DNA of 64,000 nt from Pycnococcus provasolii (GCA_938743325.2 OW568870.1:682001-746000), one strand, 5' to 3'; shown: positions 18,901-27,019, counted from the stretch's first letter. Notes: generated by a model not told the origin, from the sequence alone. Program-made: numbers and translations.

Positions 18901-19280
18901 CCAAGGCGGTGCAAGAGAGGCACGTCGAGCTGCTCAAACCCAGCGAGGTGTTGGACGGCCACTTCGGTGAACAGCCTCACCTCTGCGGCCGTTCGGTGTA
19001 CGAAGGCCTGTCTGCTGAGCATGGGAAGGAGCAAGGCGACAGCAGTTGCCGCGTTTTCGTAGTTTTTGTGCGGGTCTAAGTTCAAGCGCACCATCTCCTT
19101 CCATATCGGGCTGTCCGCTTTCGCCGCGTCCACCATGCGTTTTTCGGCCGTACGCGTGACTTGTCCAAGTCGCGCTATCGATCCTACGGACGTGTGCCTC
19201 GTTTGCGTCGCACCTTTTAGAGCGGCATCTCCGTCTGGTCCCCCAACGGGCGCGGCCAAGGCGGACCACTTGCTGGCCAT
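15999..19280 (-). CDS. Cyclic nucleotide-binding domain protein
   Basis: 1,093 residues from ATG 19280 (MASKWSALAAPVGG). A cyclic-nucleotide-binding fold lies at about residues 345-450: LDYHLTPANSFVFHQGDEGD and then the phosphate-binding cassette GGEFGELALMKDAPRAAS, with both the Glu and the Arg that contact the cyclic nucleotide. A second, divergent CNB-like region (IYFLLKGECRIIAPIG, with a low-complexity insert) follows. No kinase or channel segment was recognised. The C-terminal third is Ser/Arg-rich, probably disordered, with a Lys-rich patch (KKKSKKTKRN). It resembles ciliary CNB-only proteins such as CNBD2; that is only a suggestion. Confidence 0.7.
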   Translation of the reverse strand: MASKWSALAAPVGGPDGDAALKGATQTRHTSVGSIARLGQVTRTAEKRMVDAAKADSPIWKEMVRLNLDPHKNYENAATAVALLLPMLSRQAFVHRTAAEVRLFTEVAVQHLAGFEQLDVPLLHRLGTCIELVSVPAGEPVQQPEDEPAALWVLQGSIYESSEIQRTAHTGAQRNDLAESHEEYARKHRSPDRRSGVATHGPGEAVGTPLAALGSAAAIHKEARKFLRAMPSMDDTDELEWTTSTSSAISHHDEGTTMTRRPSPTMARRPSVTLMRNKSLNSNADGALAHVMKLSLSSYEVAQQAHALETDADVTVRKLLLTPKRMRTEDQVKALQSKLAQTCKFFAKISDPNLVAELCRNLDYHLTPANSFVFHQGDEGDLFYVVISGRCKVVDATTGRTLVEVPSGGEFGELALMKDAPRAASIVAMEDCEFATLSKIAYQRTLKRVHAAALKTRTDFIGSLDCFKQFQKNALNKASYFFRTIERAKHEVALARMADCSGKIYFLLKGECRIIAPIGSAARADGGTVSQTGASLRGSGGGDGGDSSSIPSLPRTPTPNKKPGRPWAGSGQRKAVEARGRSDGHTFGDGAGNGDGVPKPGNAMRQILTSTTIATLSTRESFGAAHALGIANNVTDNLKVICATSCTLMCIDVHDLANLVGEAMMIGVMKDEETKEEWYASRIRKNTESRTEMKRNYDAAVKRLRVATSLAASDAPLPFEAGRRPPRPSSKIDLPSTISAVDMHDLIFTNSTQPMTTHQHAQPSPARTPTPNQLRRAEDRRDAAVIEAALDAEVAALAAAGRSPGIAALGNLVERRDRWSALQMATTPMTVQARHAAESSKTPLQSSTASDALKSATRRVPLQDAASASRSSLLYHNTGVPSRPSSLPLLMRDESDDPSAPSASVSAALTGSDAHVYLITPINRRKSPVAAARSSRMDMATPYRDDLLESAKSRYSIGSTPGSLSSTLRESRSESLVLSSSASPSSTLISTFDGNGTPMRSKPWRSNLCNDTRAKLHHEDVQSEQRKLTGTKKKSKKTKRNMSLVKTMDNNRRLRILEGRPTAAPDAESVSTLTYVLPCFDSRHPTGFVFDEY

Positions 19281-19977
19281 GGCTGCGTTTGCCGGCGTGT
19301 GCGTGCGGTGTCGGCGAGGCTTTGATGAGAAGTTCCGGAGCCCGGGAGGAGCAGAAGAGAGGGAGAGGGGGAGGGGGAGGGGAGTCGCACGCAGGTCGCA
19401 GTTACCAAAATGCCCTGAATAACGCACTCCGACCACCCGAACGGACCAGACCAGACGGCATCGCATAGAAGTACCAAATATGTCATACCACCTACAGTAA
19501 TTGTAGTCCCCTGTAATAACTGTATGAGACCTCTGCATGAGTGCAGTGCGTCTGTCTGTGGTACCACTCCGTCTGAACAAGAGGTGTGGCACAAAACGCC
19601 CAGTAATTCTCTCCCTCCCCCCCTCTCTGATCTCTCGCATGGGACCCTCCAGCCGGTTATCTCCTCCAGCCTAGCCATGCGACTATGCGAGACCCTCTCG
19701 CCCCTCCCCGTGCGTCGTGCGTCGTGTTTTAGGCACTCGCCCTCCTTCCTACCCCGTGGCCCGTGCCCGTGGGCGTGGGTGGGGCGGTCAACCGCAGCGG
19801 TACAGTAACCTCAGACTACGGTGTTTTAGTCAACCCTTGCACCTAACTTGTATTACCAACTTAAAGTTTAACCTTGGTTGTGCGGTGGGTGACTCCTGCA
19901 CACGCACGACACGCCGCGCCCGTCGCTCGATCGCTCCCGAACGAACGAACGAACGAACGGACGCCGTCTCGCCGCGC
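19281..19977. promoter_or_regulatory. Divergent promoter region, CNB protein / vasohibin
   Basis: About 700 bp without a convincing gene. It holds a purine-rich tract (about 19350-19381, GAGAGGGGGAGGGGG type) near the CNB gene and pyrimidine-rich runs near 19611-19630. A (CGAA)n microsatellite of five units (about 19939-19959) lies just upstream of the vasohibin ATG, presumably in its 5' UTR. Confidence 0.45.
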
Positions 19978-21237
19978 ATGGGAACGCCGCAGACACAGTC
20001 GCACCACCAACAGCAGCACGCGAACAATGCGACGATGCGTGACCACACAGCCGCGCAGGCGAGGGCCGCACAGAGGTTGAAGGAGCTCTGGAAGAACGTG
20101 CCGCTGACACCTGAGCAGATGACAGAGGTTAAGCGGCTCGTGCGCTTGGTGCCAGACCTCGCAGCCATTGGCCTCGTCGCGCCGCCCGCGCCACTAAAGC
20201 TCGTGCCTTCCAACTTGGAGAAGGTCCCGGCGGAGGAACGACTGGCCACGCTGCAGGCGTTCGTGGACGGGTTTCAGTACAACCACACGGGAAGCACTTA
20301 CTTCTGCTTGCGCAAAAACAGGCCGCTGAGCGCAATAATCGCAACCGCAAAGCAAATGGCGCGTGACAGACTGCCGATCAAGTGCCTGGAGGCGACGTTC
20401 CTCGGTCTTCACATCACCAGTGGTCTCGACGACTGGGAGCGCATACCCGTGGGCTTCAAGACACAAGTTGAACCTCCAGACGGAGGCGCGACGCAGACTT
20501 GGCGACATATCGTGCTTGCCATACGCGACAGGCCAAGCGGCAAATTCGGCGCACTTGGTCTCAGCCGACGCGTCGAACTTGCAGGCAAACCTATGGTGTA
20601 CGACAGCCTTTCAGCGCTCTTGCTTGACTACAAGCAGAGTTACGAGCAGTGGTGGCATACCGTCTTGAAGATGCGCATCGGGCTACCTGTCGAGCACGAT
20701 GGCTTCAGCCCATTCCCCGTGTGCTGGCGCTGCCTTTGTGTACGGCCAGATAAGCAGGCGTGGGACGCGGTTGCAAGGCAGCTTGACGCCTTTCCCAAGC
20801 ACTGGCGCCGGCTGAGTGACAAGTGGAAGGCAAATCCGGGCAGAAAGCCATCCGCGAGAGTGCTGGCATCTATAGCGCGTAGCCCATACGCGCAAAGCCT
20901 GAAAGCCAAAGGCAAGGGTCGATCGAAGAATCACGCTGCCGCATCAGGAAACATGGCGGCTGTTCGATCATCACTGTCCGCGTCGTCCGTCGCATCGCTC
21001 GGCGAGAGTACTTCTAATCTGTCGGAGACGGACGACGAGGAGACATCGGAGGAGGAGGAGGAGGAGGAGGAGGAGGAGGAGAAAGAGAATGGGGAGATCG
21101 AAGAGGAGCATGTGGAGGCTCTTGAGCAGCATGTGGCAGATGCGGGCGCGACTAAGGTGGATGAAGACGAAGACGAGGTGGACGAGAACGGAATGGCACG
21201 TGGCCGTGCGACGCCGCGCCGCAGCAATGATCTATGA
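19978..21237 (+). CDS. VASH: Vasohibin-like tubulin tyrosine carboxypeptidase
   Basis: 419 residues from ATG 19978. The core is a clear vasohibin: FQYNHTGSTYFCLRKNRPLS, then RLPIKCLEATFLGLHIT, then RHIVLAIRD and GALGLSRR. The noncanonical Cys-His-Ser triad is intact at about C136, H177 and S196, with spacing close to animal VASH1 (C169/H204/S221). These enzymes remove the C-terminal Tyr of alpha-tubulin, in animals with the small partner SVBP. The C-terminal third is low-complexity, with a long Glu run (coded by a GAG array at about 21048-21081) and an Arg-rich end. No SVBP was recognised in this window. It fits the other cilium and cytoskeleton genes nearby. Confidence 0.88.
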   Translation: MGTPQTQSHHQQQHANNATMRDHTAAQARAAQRLKELWKNVPLTPEQMTEVKRLVRLVPDLAAIGLVAPPAPLKLVPSNLEKVPAEERLATLQAFVDGFQYNHTGSTYFCLRKNRPLSAIIATAKQMARDRLPIKCLEATFLGLHITSGLDDWERIPVGFKTQVEPPDGGATQTWRHIVLAIRDRPSGKFGALGLSRRVELAGKPMVYDSLSALLLDYKQSYEQWWHTVLKMRIGLPVEHDGFSPFPVCWRCLCVRPDKQAWDAVARQLDAFPKHWRRLSDKWKANPGRKPSARVLASIARSPYAQSLKAKGKGRSKNHAAASGNMAAVRSSLSASSVASLGESTSNLSETDDEETSEEEEEEEEEEEKENGEIEEEHVEALEQHVADAGATKVDEDEDEVDENGMARGRATPRRSNDL

Positions 21238-21372
21238 AGGTGGTTGCTAACGTTCGAAGCTCTTCACCGTGCGTGTGACATTAGACGAAGTTTCAATGCA
21301 TTGTAACTGTACTATGGAATCTAATATTGTGAGAGAACCTCGTCGTCGTCATTGCAAGGATAAGTTGGTCTG

Positions 21373-21513
21373 TTACAATCGGCTTTGGCCTTTGGCTTTC
21401 GCTTTGGCTTTCTTTCCTGCTTCCGTCGCGGCACCGCTCGGCTTTCCGTTCTTCTTAGTCACAACGTGTGAGGTGCCGATCAACTGCATCAGCTTGGGAA
21501 AAAGCATGTACAT
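21373..21513 (-). CDS. Possible Lys-rich mini-ORF or terminal exon
   Basis: 46 codons reading MYMLFPKLMQLIGTSHVV, then a Lys/Ala-rich basic tail (KKAKAKAKGQSRL) and stop. The basic tail looks like the end of an RNA-binding or ribosome-associated protein. However, the frame is closed by a stop 18 bases upstream of the Met codon, so a longer gene would need an unseen splice. No family recognised. Confidence 0.2.
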   Translation of the reverse strand: MYMLFPKLMQLIGTSHVVTKKNGKPSGAATEAGKKAKAKAKGQSRL

Positions 21514-21784
21514 ATCATGGATAGACGACTACGGTTCTACAACGGATCCCTAAAACCAAGTCGGTCTTCTACGATTTACCCTTTTTGACCATAATGTTGA
21601 TTGGTGCACGACGCACGACTCGTGGCGGTGGCGACCACAACAACGACAACAAGTCGCAAACATAGCTCTCACGACGCCAACGATAAGGGGCATAACCTTA
21701 ATAGGTAGCTTCGAAATCATCAGCGCCAAGTAAGTATAAACGCGCTGAATGACGCCACTGAATATGGACCATCGCGCTGGACAA

Positions 21785-21823
21785 AGTAAACTCTTTTTAC
21801 GTTACTGAATGACCGATCTTAGC
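21785..21823. repeat. Dispersed 3'-end element, copy 1
   Basis: Downstream of the eL37 stop on its strand. It shares AG-AAACTCT, then TTACTGAATGA and CGATCTTAGC, with a second copy at 58344-58381 beside the KMO-like gene stop. The 22-nt core (21802-21823) differs at one base. Confidence 0.6.
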
Positions 21824-21873
21824 GAGACGATGATATCATCTTTACCATCCACACTTGCGAAGCGGACATTAGC

Positions 21874-22164
21874 TTAGTCTGAGCCTGAAGCCTTTTTCGA
21901 AACAGCCTGCGTTCCCTCGCGGAATCCGTTTTTGAAGCGGCGCGGCAGGTGGCGCATGTAGCGCATTCGTCCCGTTCCAGTCGTCTTACGACGAATTGCC
22001 TTGTATCCCCAGTTGTAGCGCCTCGTGCGCGCCGCCGGGTAACCGCACGCCGAGCACACGCCCTTCTGCAGGTGCAAGCTTCGGCGTCCACACCGCGGGC
22101 ACGAAGAATGCGACTTGTTACGACGCTTACCGAACGAGCCGGTACCCTTTCCTGCCTTACCCAT
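21874..22164 (-). CDS. RPL37: 60S ribosomal protein eL37
   Basis: 96 residues from ATG 22164 ([19 protein letters not shown]), full family length. The zinc-binding CPRC and CSAC pairs are present, followed by [27 protein letters not shown] and GFREGT, all diagnostic of eL37, a structural protein of the large ribosomal subunit. No intron. A tandemly duplicated 49-bp sequence lies 68-165 bp upstream. The longer upstream open frame is promoter sequence. Confidence 0.95.
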   Translation of the reverse strand: MGKAGKGTGSFGKRRNKSHSSCPRCGRRSLHLQKGVCSACGYPAARTRRYNWGYKAIRRKTTGTGRMRYMRHLPRRFKNGFREGTQAVSKKASGSD

Positions 22165-22231
22165 TGTACTGTTCTGTGCCTGTATATTGTTTGGTATAGG
22201 GAGTGTATGTGTAAGATTGTGCTTTCCTTCC

Positions 22232-22329
22232 AACTTGCGCAGACCAGACGTTGGTGGGACCATCCGCACTCGTCGCCAAAAACTTGCGTAGACGAGATTT
22301 CGATGGGACCACCCACACTCGTCGCCAAA
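22232..22329. repeat. 49-bp tandem duplication upstream of eL37
   Basis: Two exactly abutting 49-bp units (22232-22280 and 22281-22329) with about 41 of 49 positions the same. They begin AACTTGCG and end CACTCGTCGCCAAA. The position, 68-165 bp upstream of the eL37 ATG, suggests a duplicated promoter module. Confidence 0.7.
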
Positions 22330-23009
22330 ACCTCGCCACATCTCCCAGTCAAGATAAACAAGCAAACGCCACAACATCAGCCCTTCCATTGACGCGCACT
22401 GAACAACACGTCGACGTCGACGTCGCTCTACATAGAGCGCACCGTCGGCCGTCGGCGATCGCGCGTCGCACAAGGCACATTTTTGGCGTTGCAGACGGAC
22501 GGCGCGTGCGAACACGAACCAAACACGGCACGACGCAGCACGACGACACGCCGGAGTCTCACGAACACGACACAGCCCCTGCCCACACCATCCCACACCG
22601 GCGCGCAGTTGAACGAACGTACCGAGCTCTTTGCGTCGAGACTCCACGAGAATGGGTGCGTCGGGAGACGGCGCCTCGCCAGGCGGGGGGGAGGGTGGAG
22701 GCGGGGGCAAAGGAAAGGGCGGCGGCTGTTGAGTGGTGCGGGAGGGGATACCTCTTCAGACGATTCCCGTGGATTTGGAGCTTTTTGTTTTCGGGGTTTG
22801 GAACAGCGTTCCTCCTTCGCCGTTTGCCCCCTTGGGTTTTTGGCTTTTTGCGTTTTCCCCTCCCCCTCCCCGTTCCTTTTCCCCCCCTCTTCGTCGCCGC
22901 GGGGGGGGGCATAGTCCTTACAAAACTACACCCAAAACGCACTCCGCCGCCGACCTGCGCCGGATCTGTCACGCGCAAGTTACGATAGTCCAACGAAGCT
23001 ACCGCTGCC
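22330..23009. promoter_or_regulatory. Promoter region of OLA1
   Basis: About 680 bp with no convincing gene; several overlapping ORFs are low-complexity. Visible elements are TTCGGGGTTT (22790-22799), a C/T-rich tract (about 22855-22895) and a G run (about 22903-22910), all resembling elements in the window's other divergent promoters. Confidence 0.45.
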
Positions 23010-24302
23010 ATGCCGCCGAAGAAGAAGGAGGAAGCGCCAAAGGAGAAGCCGATTCTCGGCCGGTTCTCAAGCCACCTGAAAATGGGCATCGTTGGCATGC
23101 CAAATGTCGGAAAGTCGAGTACGTTCGTTACCCTCTATTGCTCTCACGGATCAGACAGACCAGGTTTTGGCACGTTTCTTTTCCTTTTCTAACGAATTCC
23201 TCCTTTCCCCACCAACAACCAATCAACAGCACTCTTCAACACGTTGACAAAAATGGGCATTCCAGCTGAGAACTTTCCATTCTGTACCATCGAGCCAAAC
23301 GAAGCGCGCGTGAACGTGCCTGACGAGCGCTTCACCTGGCTCGTCGATCTGTACAAGCCAAAGTCGCAAGTGCCGGCTTACTTGGAAATACACGACATAG
23401 CAGGCCTCGTGCGCGGCGCCGCTGAGGGACAGGGACTCGGAAACGCCTTTTTGAGCCACATCAGACGCACCGACGGCATCTTCCACGTATGCCGGTGCTT
23501 CGAGGACGCCGACGTCGTGCACGTCGAGGATCGCATCGACCCGGTGGGAGACCTCGAAATCATCGCCTCGGAGCTGCGAGCGAAGGACCTCGAGCAGATG
23601 AAGAAGGAGATCTTCGGCTACGAGAAGAAGAACCAGAAATTGACCAAGGATGAGACGGACAAGCTCGCGTCGCTCAAGAAGATTGAGAAGTGCCTCGAGG
23701 ATGGTATTAATATCAAGGACTCGCCGGAGGAGTGGTCCGTCAAGGACATCGACCTCATCAACGAGCTGCAGCCACTCACGTCCAAGCCCGCCGTGTACCT
23801 GTGCAACATGAGCGAGAAGGACTATGGGCGTAAGAAGAACAAGTTCCTCGCCAAGCTGCACGCGTGGGTGCAGGCGCACGGCGGAGGTCCGATGATCCCA
23901 TTCAGCGCTGCGCTGGAGGAGAACCTCGTCATGATGCAGAGCGACGAGGAGCGCGAGGCGTACTGCAAGGAGATGGGCGTGCAGAGCGCGCTGCCGAAGA
24001 TCATCACCACGGGATTCTCCGCGATCCAGCTCATCTACTTCTTCACCGCGGGTGCCGACGAGGTGAAGTGCTGGAGCATCAGAAAGTCATACAAGGCACC
24101 GCAGGCTGCGGGAACGATTCACACCGACTTCGAGAGAGGCTTCATCTGCGCGGAGGTGATGAAGTACGCTGACTTGAAGGAGCTCGGCACTGAGGGCGAG
24201 GTGAAAAACAAGGGCAAGTACAAGCAGGAGGGGAAGACGTACGTCGTCGAGGATGGAGACATTATCCACTTCAAGTTCAACGTTACCTCGAAAGGCAAGT
24301 AG
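23010..24302 (+). CDS. OLA1: Obg-like ATPase 1 (YchF family), one intron
   Basis: 393 residues from two exons, 23010-23118 and 23230-24302. The intron (23119-23229) starts GTACGT, ends CAACAG, has a possible branch site TTCTAAC, and splits the Thr codon of the P-loop GMPNVGKST in phase 1. Other motifs: LEIHDIAGLVRGAAEGQGLG (G3), a noncanonical G4 in YLCNMSEKDY as expected for an ATP-preferring OLA1, a helical insert, and the C-terminal TGS-like domain (YFFTAGADEVKCWSIRK, GTIHTDFERGFICAEV). Length matches human OLA1 (396). It acts in the cytosol in translation and stress responses. Confidence 0.95.
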
Positions 24303-24415
24303 TTTGTAACGAACGACGGCTTATCCATAGCCTTCTTTCCTCTATGAAATATTGCGCGCGCACACGACATTGCGGCGCCGCCCATACCAACATAGCTGAC
24401 AGTGCGCTGCGGAGT

Positions 24416-24444
24416 TTGGGGGTTTGCTGATTCCCAACCCCCAA
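24416..24444. repeat. Hairpin TTGGGGGTT / AACCCCCAA
   Basis: A 9-bp perfect stem (24416-24424 with 24436-24444) around an 11-nt loop, between the OLA1 stop and the 3' end of the Fanzor ORF. It could be a terminator-like structure or an element end. Confidence 0.5.
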
Positions 24445-24518
24445 TTGATTTGCGCCTTGTGTTGTCGTTCGTGCGCAGTGGGTCTTTTTACACCTTTGAA
24501 AATCGTAAACGCCGACCC

Positions 24519-25367
24519 CTACGGGTCGAGTCCAGAGTTGTAAAGATTTGCGCCATGACGCGCGGTAAAATCAACTGATTGCCCATCTTTTTCCGCCACA
24601 GCGGTGGTGGGCAACCCAGTCGCATTCCGACAGAATGCAACCGGGCGAGTTTGGCCACAGATCCAGTCACATGCCAAGCGACGGATGTTCAGTGCCGCGT
24701 TCAGATCCCGTGTGACGAATACGCGTTTTTTGCTTTCGGAGCGTTCGCATTCTTCACACACAAGGCATCGGAACAGTTTCTTTTTGCTCCCCTCCTGCTC
24801 AATCGTCACATGGGAGAGCTCCTTTGCACAATTGCAGCAGAGCTTTGACGTTCGAAACTCGTTGATCGAGACGGTCTCGAAGTGTCGCGAGATGAGGCGT
24901 CGCATCCCAACACCCTTGGTCGGTACAAAGTGGCGCATTTGCGTCGTGCGACTCCAGTTGCCATAAGCCACGAGCGCATCATCGCCATACAGGTGTCTCA
25001 TTCGCCCGATAAACGTATCCTCGCTTCGCTGCGTATAGACGAAGTGTCTCCACTTCATCTTGCGATGCACCACCAGGCCGTAGAAGTCGCACAACTCCGC
25101 ATTGAGCTTGTTCTTATCGCGCACATACTCTTTGAAGGCGTCAACGTCCACCGTCTTGGAGTTGCGATCTGAGAGCTCCGTCTCGCGCTCGATGATGTTG
25201 CGTCTCGTCTTCTCGGTGTGCAGGCATACGATGTGATTACAACACATGCACTCGAGAAGAGGGCTCCGTTGGAGAATGTGAACAAAGATGGGCAAGGAGT
25301 ATTTGTGGATAACGAGTACGTGGAAATGTAAGAAGGTGGCGTGTAACACCAGACGGGCAACCAACAC
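24519..25367 (-). pseudogene. 5'-truncated Fanzor (eukaryotic TnpB-family) nuclease
   Basis: 282 codons open on the minus strand, with no ATG near the 5' end; the frame begins at a 22-base poly-C/G tract. The C-terminal half is clearly Fanzor/TnpB: FYGLVVHRKMKWRHFVYTQR, ALVAYGNWSRTTQMRHFVPT, then INEFRTSKLCCNCAKEL (RuvC-II Glu and first zinc Cys pair), CLVCEEC (second pair) and TRDLNAALNIRRLA (RuvC-III Asp). The tail (RPVAFCRN ... LYNSGLDP) is like IS607-type TnpB ends. The RuvC-I segment with its DPG-type Asp and the N-terminal recognition region were not found, so the copy looks inactive. Any guide-RNA region would be expected at or beyond the 3' end (below 24519). Confidence 0.8.
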
Positions 25368-25388
25368 CCCCCCCCCCCCCCCCCCCCC
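25367..25388. repeat. Poly-C tract (22 C)
   Basis: An uninterrupted run of 22 C, ending at the G at 25389. It marks the 5' edge of the truncated Fanzor frame and begins the GC-rich array. Confidence 0.85.
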
Positions 25389-25394
25389 GCTCCG

Positions 25395-25480
25395 ACCCCT
25401 CCGGAGGCCTCAGGAGGCCTCAGACCCCTCCGGACCCCTCCGGAGGCCTCCGGAGGCCTCCTGAGGCCTCCGGAGGCCGC
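25395..25480. repeat. GC-rich array of CCTCCGGAGG / AGGCCT units
   Basis: About 86 bp made of overlapping palindromic units such as CCTCCGGAGGCCTC and GAGGCCTCAG, alternating with GACCCCTCCG. The array can fold on itself in many registers. Confidence 0.75.
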
Positions 25481-25493
25481 TGTCCAAGAAGTA

Positions 25494-25526
25494 GCAGTGG
25501 GGGAATTATGATAATTCCCCCACTGC
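25494..25526. repeat. Perfect 16-bp palindrome with 1-nt centre
   Basis: The arm GCAGTGGGGGAATTAT (25494-25509) is followed by one G and the exact reverse complement (25511-25526). It lies beside the GC-rich array and the Fanzor remnant. Confidence 0.85.
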
Positions 25527-25949
25527 GGAATAAACTCAAGACGGTAATGATGGAGACGATATGTAATGAGTGGCTATGGACCACTGACGCGCTTCAGCTG
25601 GCGGCGCGCTGGCGGCTATACTACTTCTACTTTACTATTGTAATATCATTCTCTCTTTCTACTTACTTCTTTACTTGTTCACGAACCCTACAGCGCCATG
25701 GCTGCTTCCTATTCCGTTACCTTAGACTAAAGGATGAATTAGTTCGGGGTTACTTGGAAACCACCCTGGGGGTTCCGACAAGCCCCAAAAAGCGCACCAC
25801 CACCTGTCGCCGCCATTGCCATTCCTTCTTCTCGTCCAAAGTTCGCCTCGTCATTCTCAGAAGTTCGTGGAAGACGTGGAGTTGCCTCGTCTGGCTCACG
25901 GTGAACGGCGGCGGCGCACTTGTCCCTGCCCTGCCGTTTTATTCGTTTC
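25527..25949. other. Region upstream of COMM-domain ORF
   Basis: About 420 bp. A long plus-strand frame (25508-26197) and a minus-strand frame (25739-26140, acidic, GREEGMAMAATGGGALFG) cross it, but neither has a recognisable domain and both overlap the better supported COMM-domain frame. TTCGGGGTT is present at 25743, as at other promoters. Confidence 0.35.
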
Positions 25950-26267
25950 ATGGAAGGCTCTTTGCTTCCAGGGAGTTTATCTGTGAGACCTGCCATCTCA
26001 TTTGGAGTTGGAGAAGCAGCAGAAGCAGCCTTGAGCAATTCGGCTGTGCCTTCCTTGCCTACGCTTTCCCATTTAGCGTGGCGTCTTTGCGTGTCCTCCT
26101 CGAGCTCGGAGTGTCCCCCCTCATCCCCTCTGGGACGCACATCCGTACAACTCGCACTCTCGCTCTCCTCAGGTTCCTCGAAAGCTACAGTAATTGAGCT
26201 GTCCCTGTCTCAGTTCGCGCTGTTATTAGCGGAAGCGGAAAAAGCACAAGCCGTTGTCGAAGGGTAA
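25950..26267 (+). CDS. COMM-domain (COMMD) protein, short or with unseen 5' exon
   Basis: 105 residues from ATG 25950. The C-terminal 70 residues fit a COMM domain: LSHLAWRLCVSSSSSE (the conserved W-R-x-x-V strand), VQLALSLSSGSSKATVIELS and SQFALLLAEAEKAQAVVEG ending the helix at the stop. COMMD proteins form the Commander/CCC complex that recycles endosomal membrane cargo. They usually have about 200 residues with an N-terminal helical domain. That domain is not evident here, so an upstream exon or a truncated copy is possible. A TTCGGGGTT element lies about 200 bp upstream. Confidence 0.5.
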   Translation: MEGSLLPGSLSVRPAISFGVGEAAEAALSNSAVPSLPTLSHLAWRLCVSSSSSECPPSSPLGRTSVQLALSLSSGSSKATVIELSLSQFALLLAEAEKAQAVVEG

Positions 26268-26926
26268 CTTCTTTCACGAATACAGGGATACCTTTAGAAT
26301 GGATAGTGGCACAGGGAAAGGTGGTCAGAGAGGTGGTGGTGGTGGTGGTGGTCGTGACGGAGGTGGCAAAGCACCTTGAGCAGAGCCGTGTGGACGCCAA
26401 CGCGTACACGTGCATCGCTTGCTCGGAAGACGTGTACTCGGTGTACCGCGAGGTCGGTGCGAAGCACACGTACGAGGTGAATCTCGCACTGAAGACCTGC
26501 GACTGCCTGATGCCGAATCAACTTTTGCTTCCTTGCGTGCACATCTTCACCGCCGAGAAGGAGAAGAGTGGTGGAGTGATTGCCGACATGATGGAGTTCT
26601 ACCGCAAGTACTGCGGTGAGTGCTACCTTACGGACACGTTAAAGAAAGGCGTTGACAGCATGGTGGTGCACATGCCTGAGGGTCGTGGCATCGGAGACAT
26701 CGCCGCATCTGAAGACGACCCGGTCGTGAAGCCGCCGCCTGACAAGAAGAAGATGGGGAAGCCGAAGACGAAGCGATTCAAGTCGAGGGGGGAGTTCACG
26801 CGCTCAACCATCGCTCGCGATGACGCCGTCGCGAGCGCCGGCGCCTCGAGCGCGGGCGCCGGCGCCGGCGCCGGCGCCTTGATGGTGTCGCCTTTTTCAA
26901 CGCGCAGCGGCTTGCGCCGCCTCTAA
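26198..26926 (+). pseudogene. Mutator-like (MULE) transposase C-terminal remnant with SWIM zinc finger
   Basis: The frame is open from 26198 but has no in-frame ATG near its start, and it includes a GTG repeat coding a Val run. The recognisable core is YEVNLALKTCDCLMPNQLLLPCVHIF, a SWIM finger (C-x-C, then C-x-H) as at the C-terminus of MuDR/FAR1-type transposases. It is followed by MEFYRKYCGECYL and a basic Pro/Lys segment (PPPDKKKMGKPKTKRFKSRG) like the GRPKKKR tail of MULEs. The catalytic DDE domain is absent. An Ala/Gly-rich end (GAGAGAGA) precedes the stop. Either a broken transposase or a domesticated SWIM protein. Confidence 0.6.
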
Positions 26927-27019
26927 GTGAGTAGCAGGGTCGGGTACCGGGGAAGTAACAAAAAAAAAAGTGGGGGGGAAACAAATACCACCCAAATAGT
27001 CGGCAAAAATAGTCCGGCT

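Larger units (their letters stand above)
21238..21873. other. Tail-to-tail gap, vasohibin / eL37
   Basis: About 640 bp between convergent stops, longer than the other tail-to-tail gaps. It contains a possible Lys-rich mini-ORF (21373-21513, minus) and a copy of a dispersed 38-39-nt sequence (21785-21823) that recurs at 58344-58381. Otherwise it appears noncoding. Confidence 0.4.

Noticed and set aside
25508-26197. 229-codon plus ORF across the island
   Set aside because: Low-quality composition, no domain, and it overlaps the COMM-domain frame which has a recognisable fold pattern.
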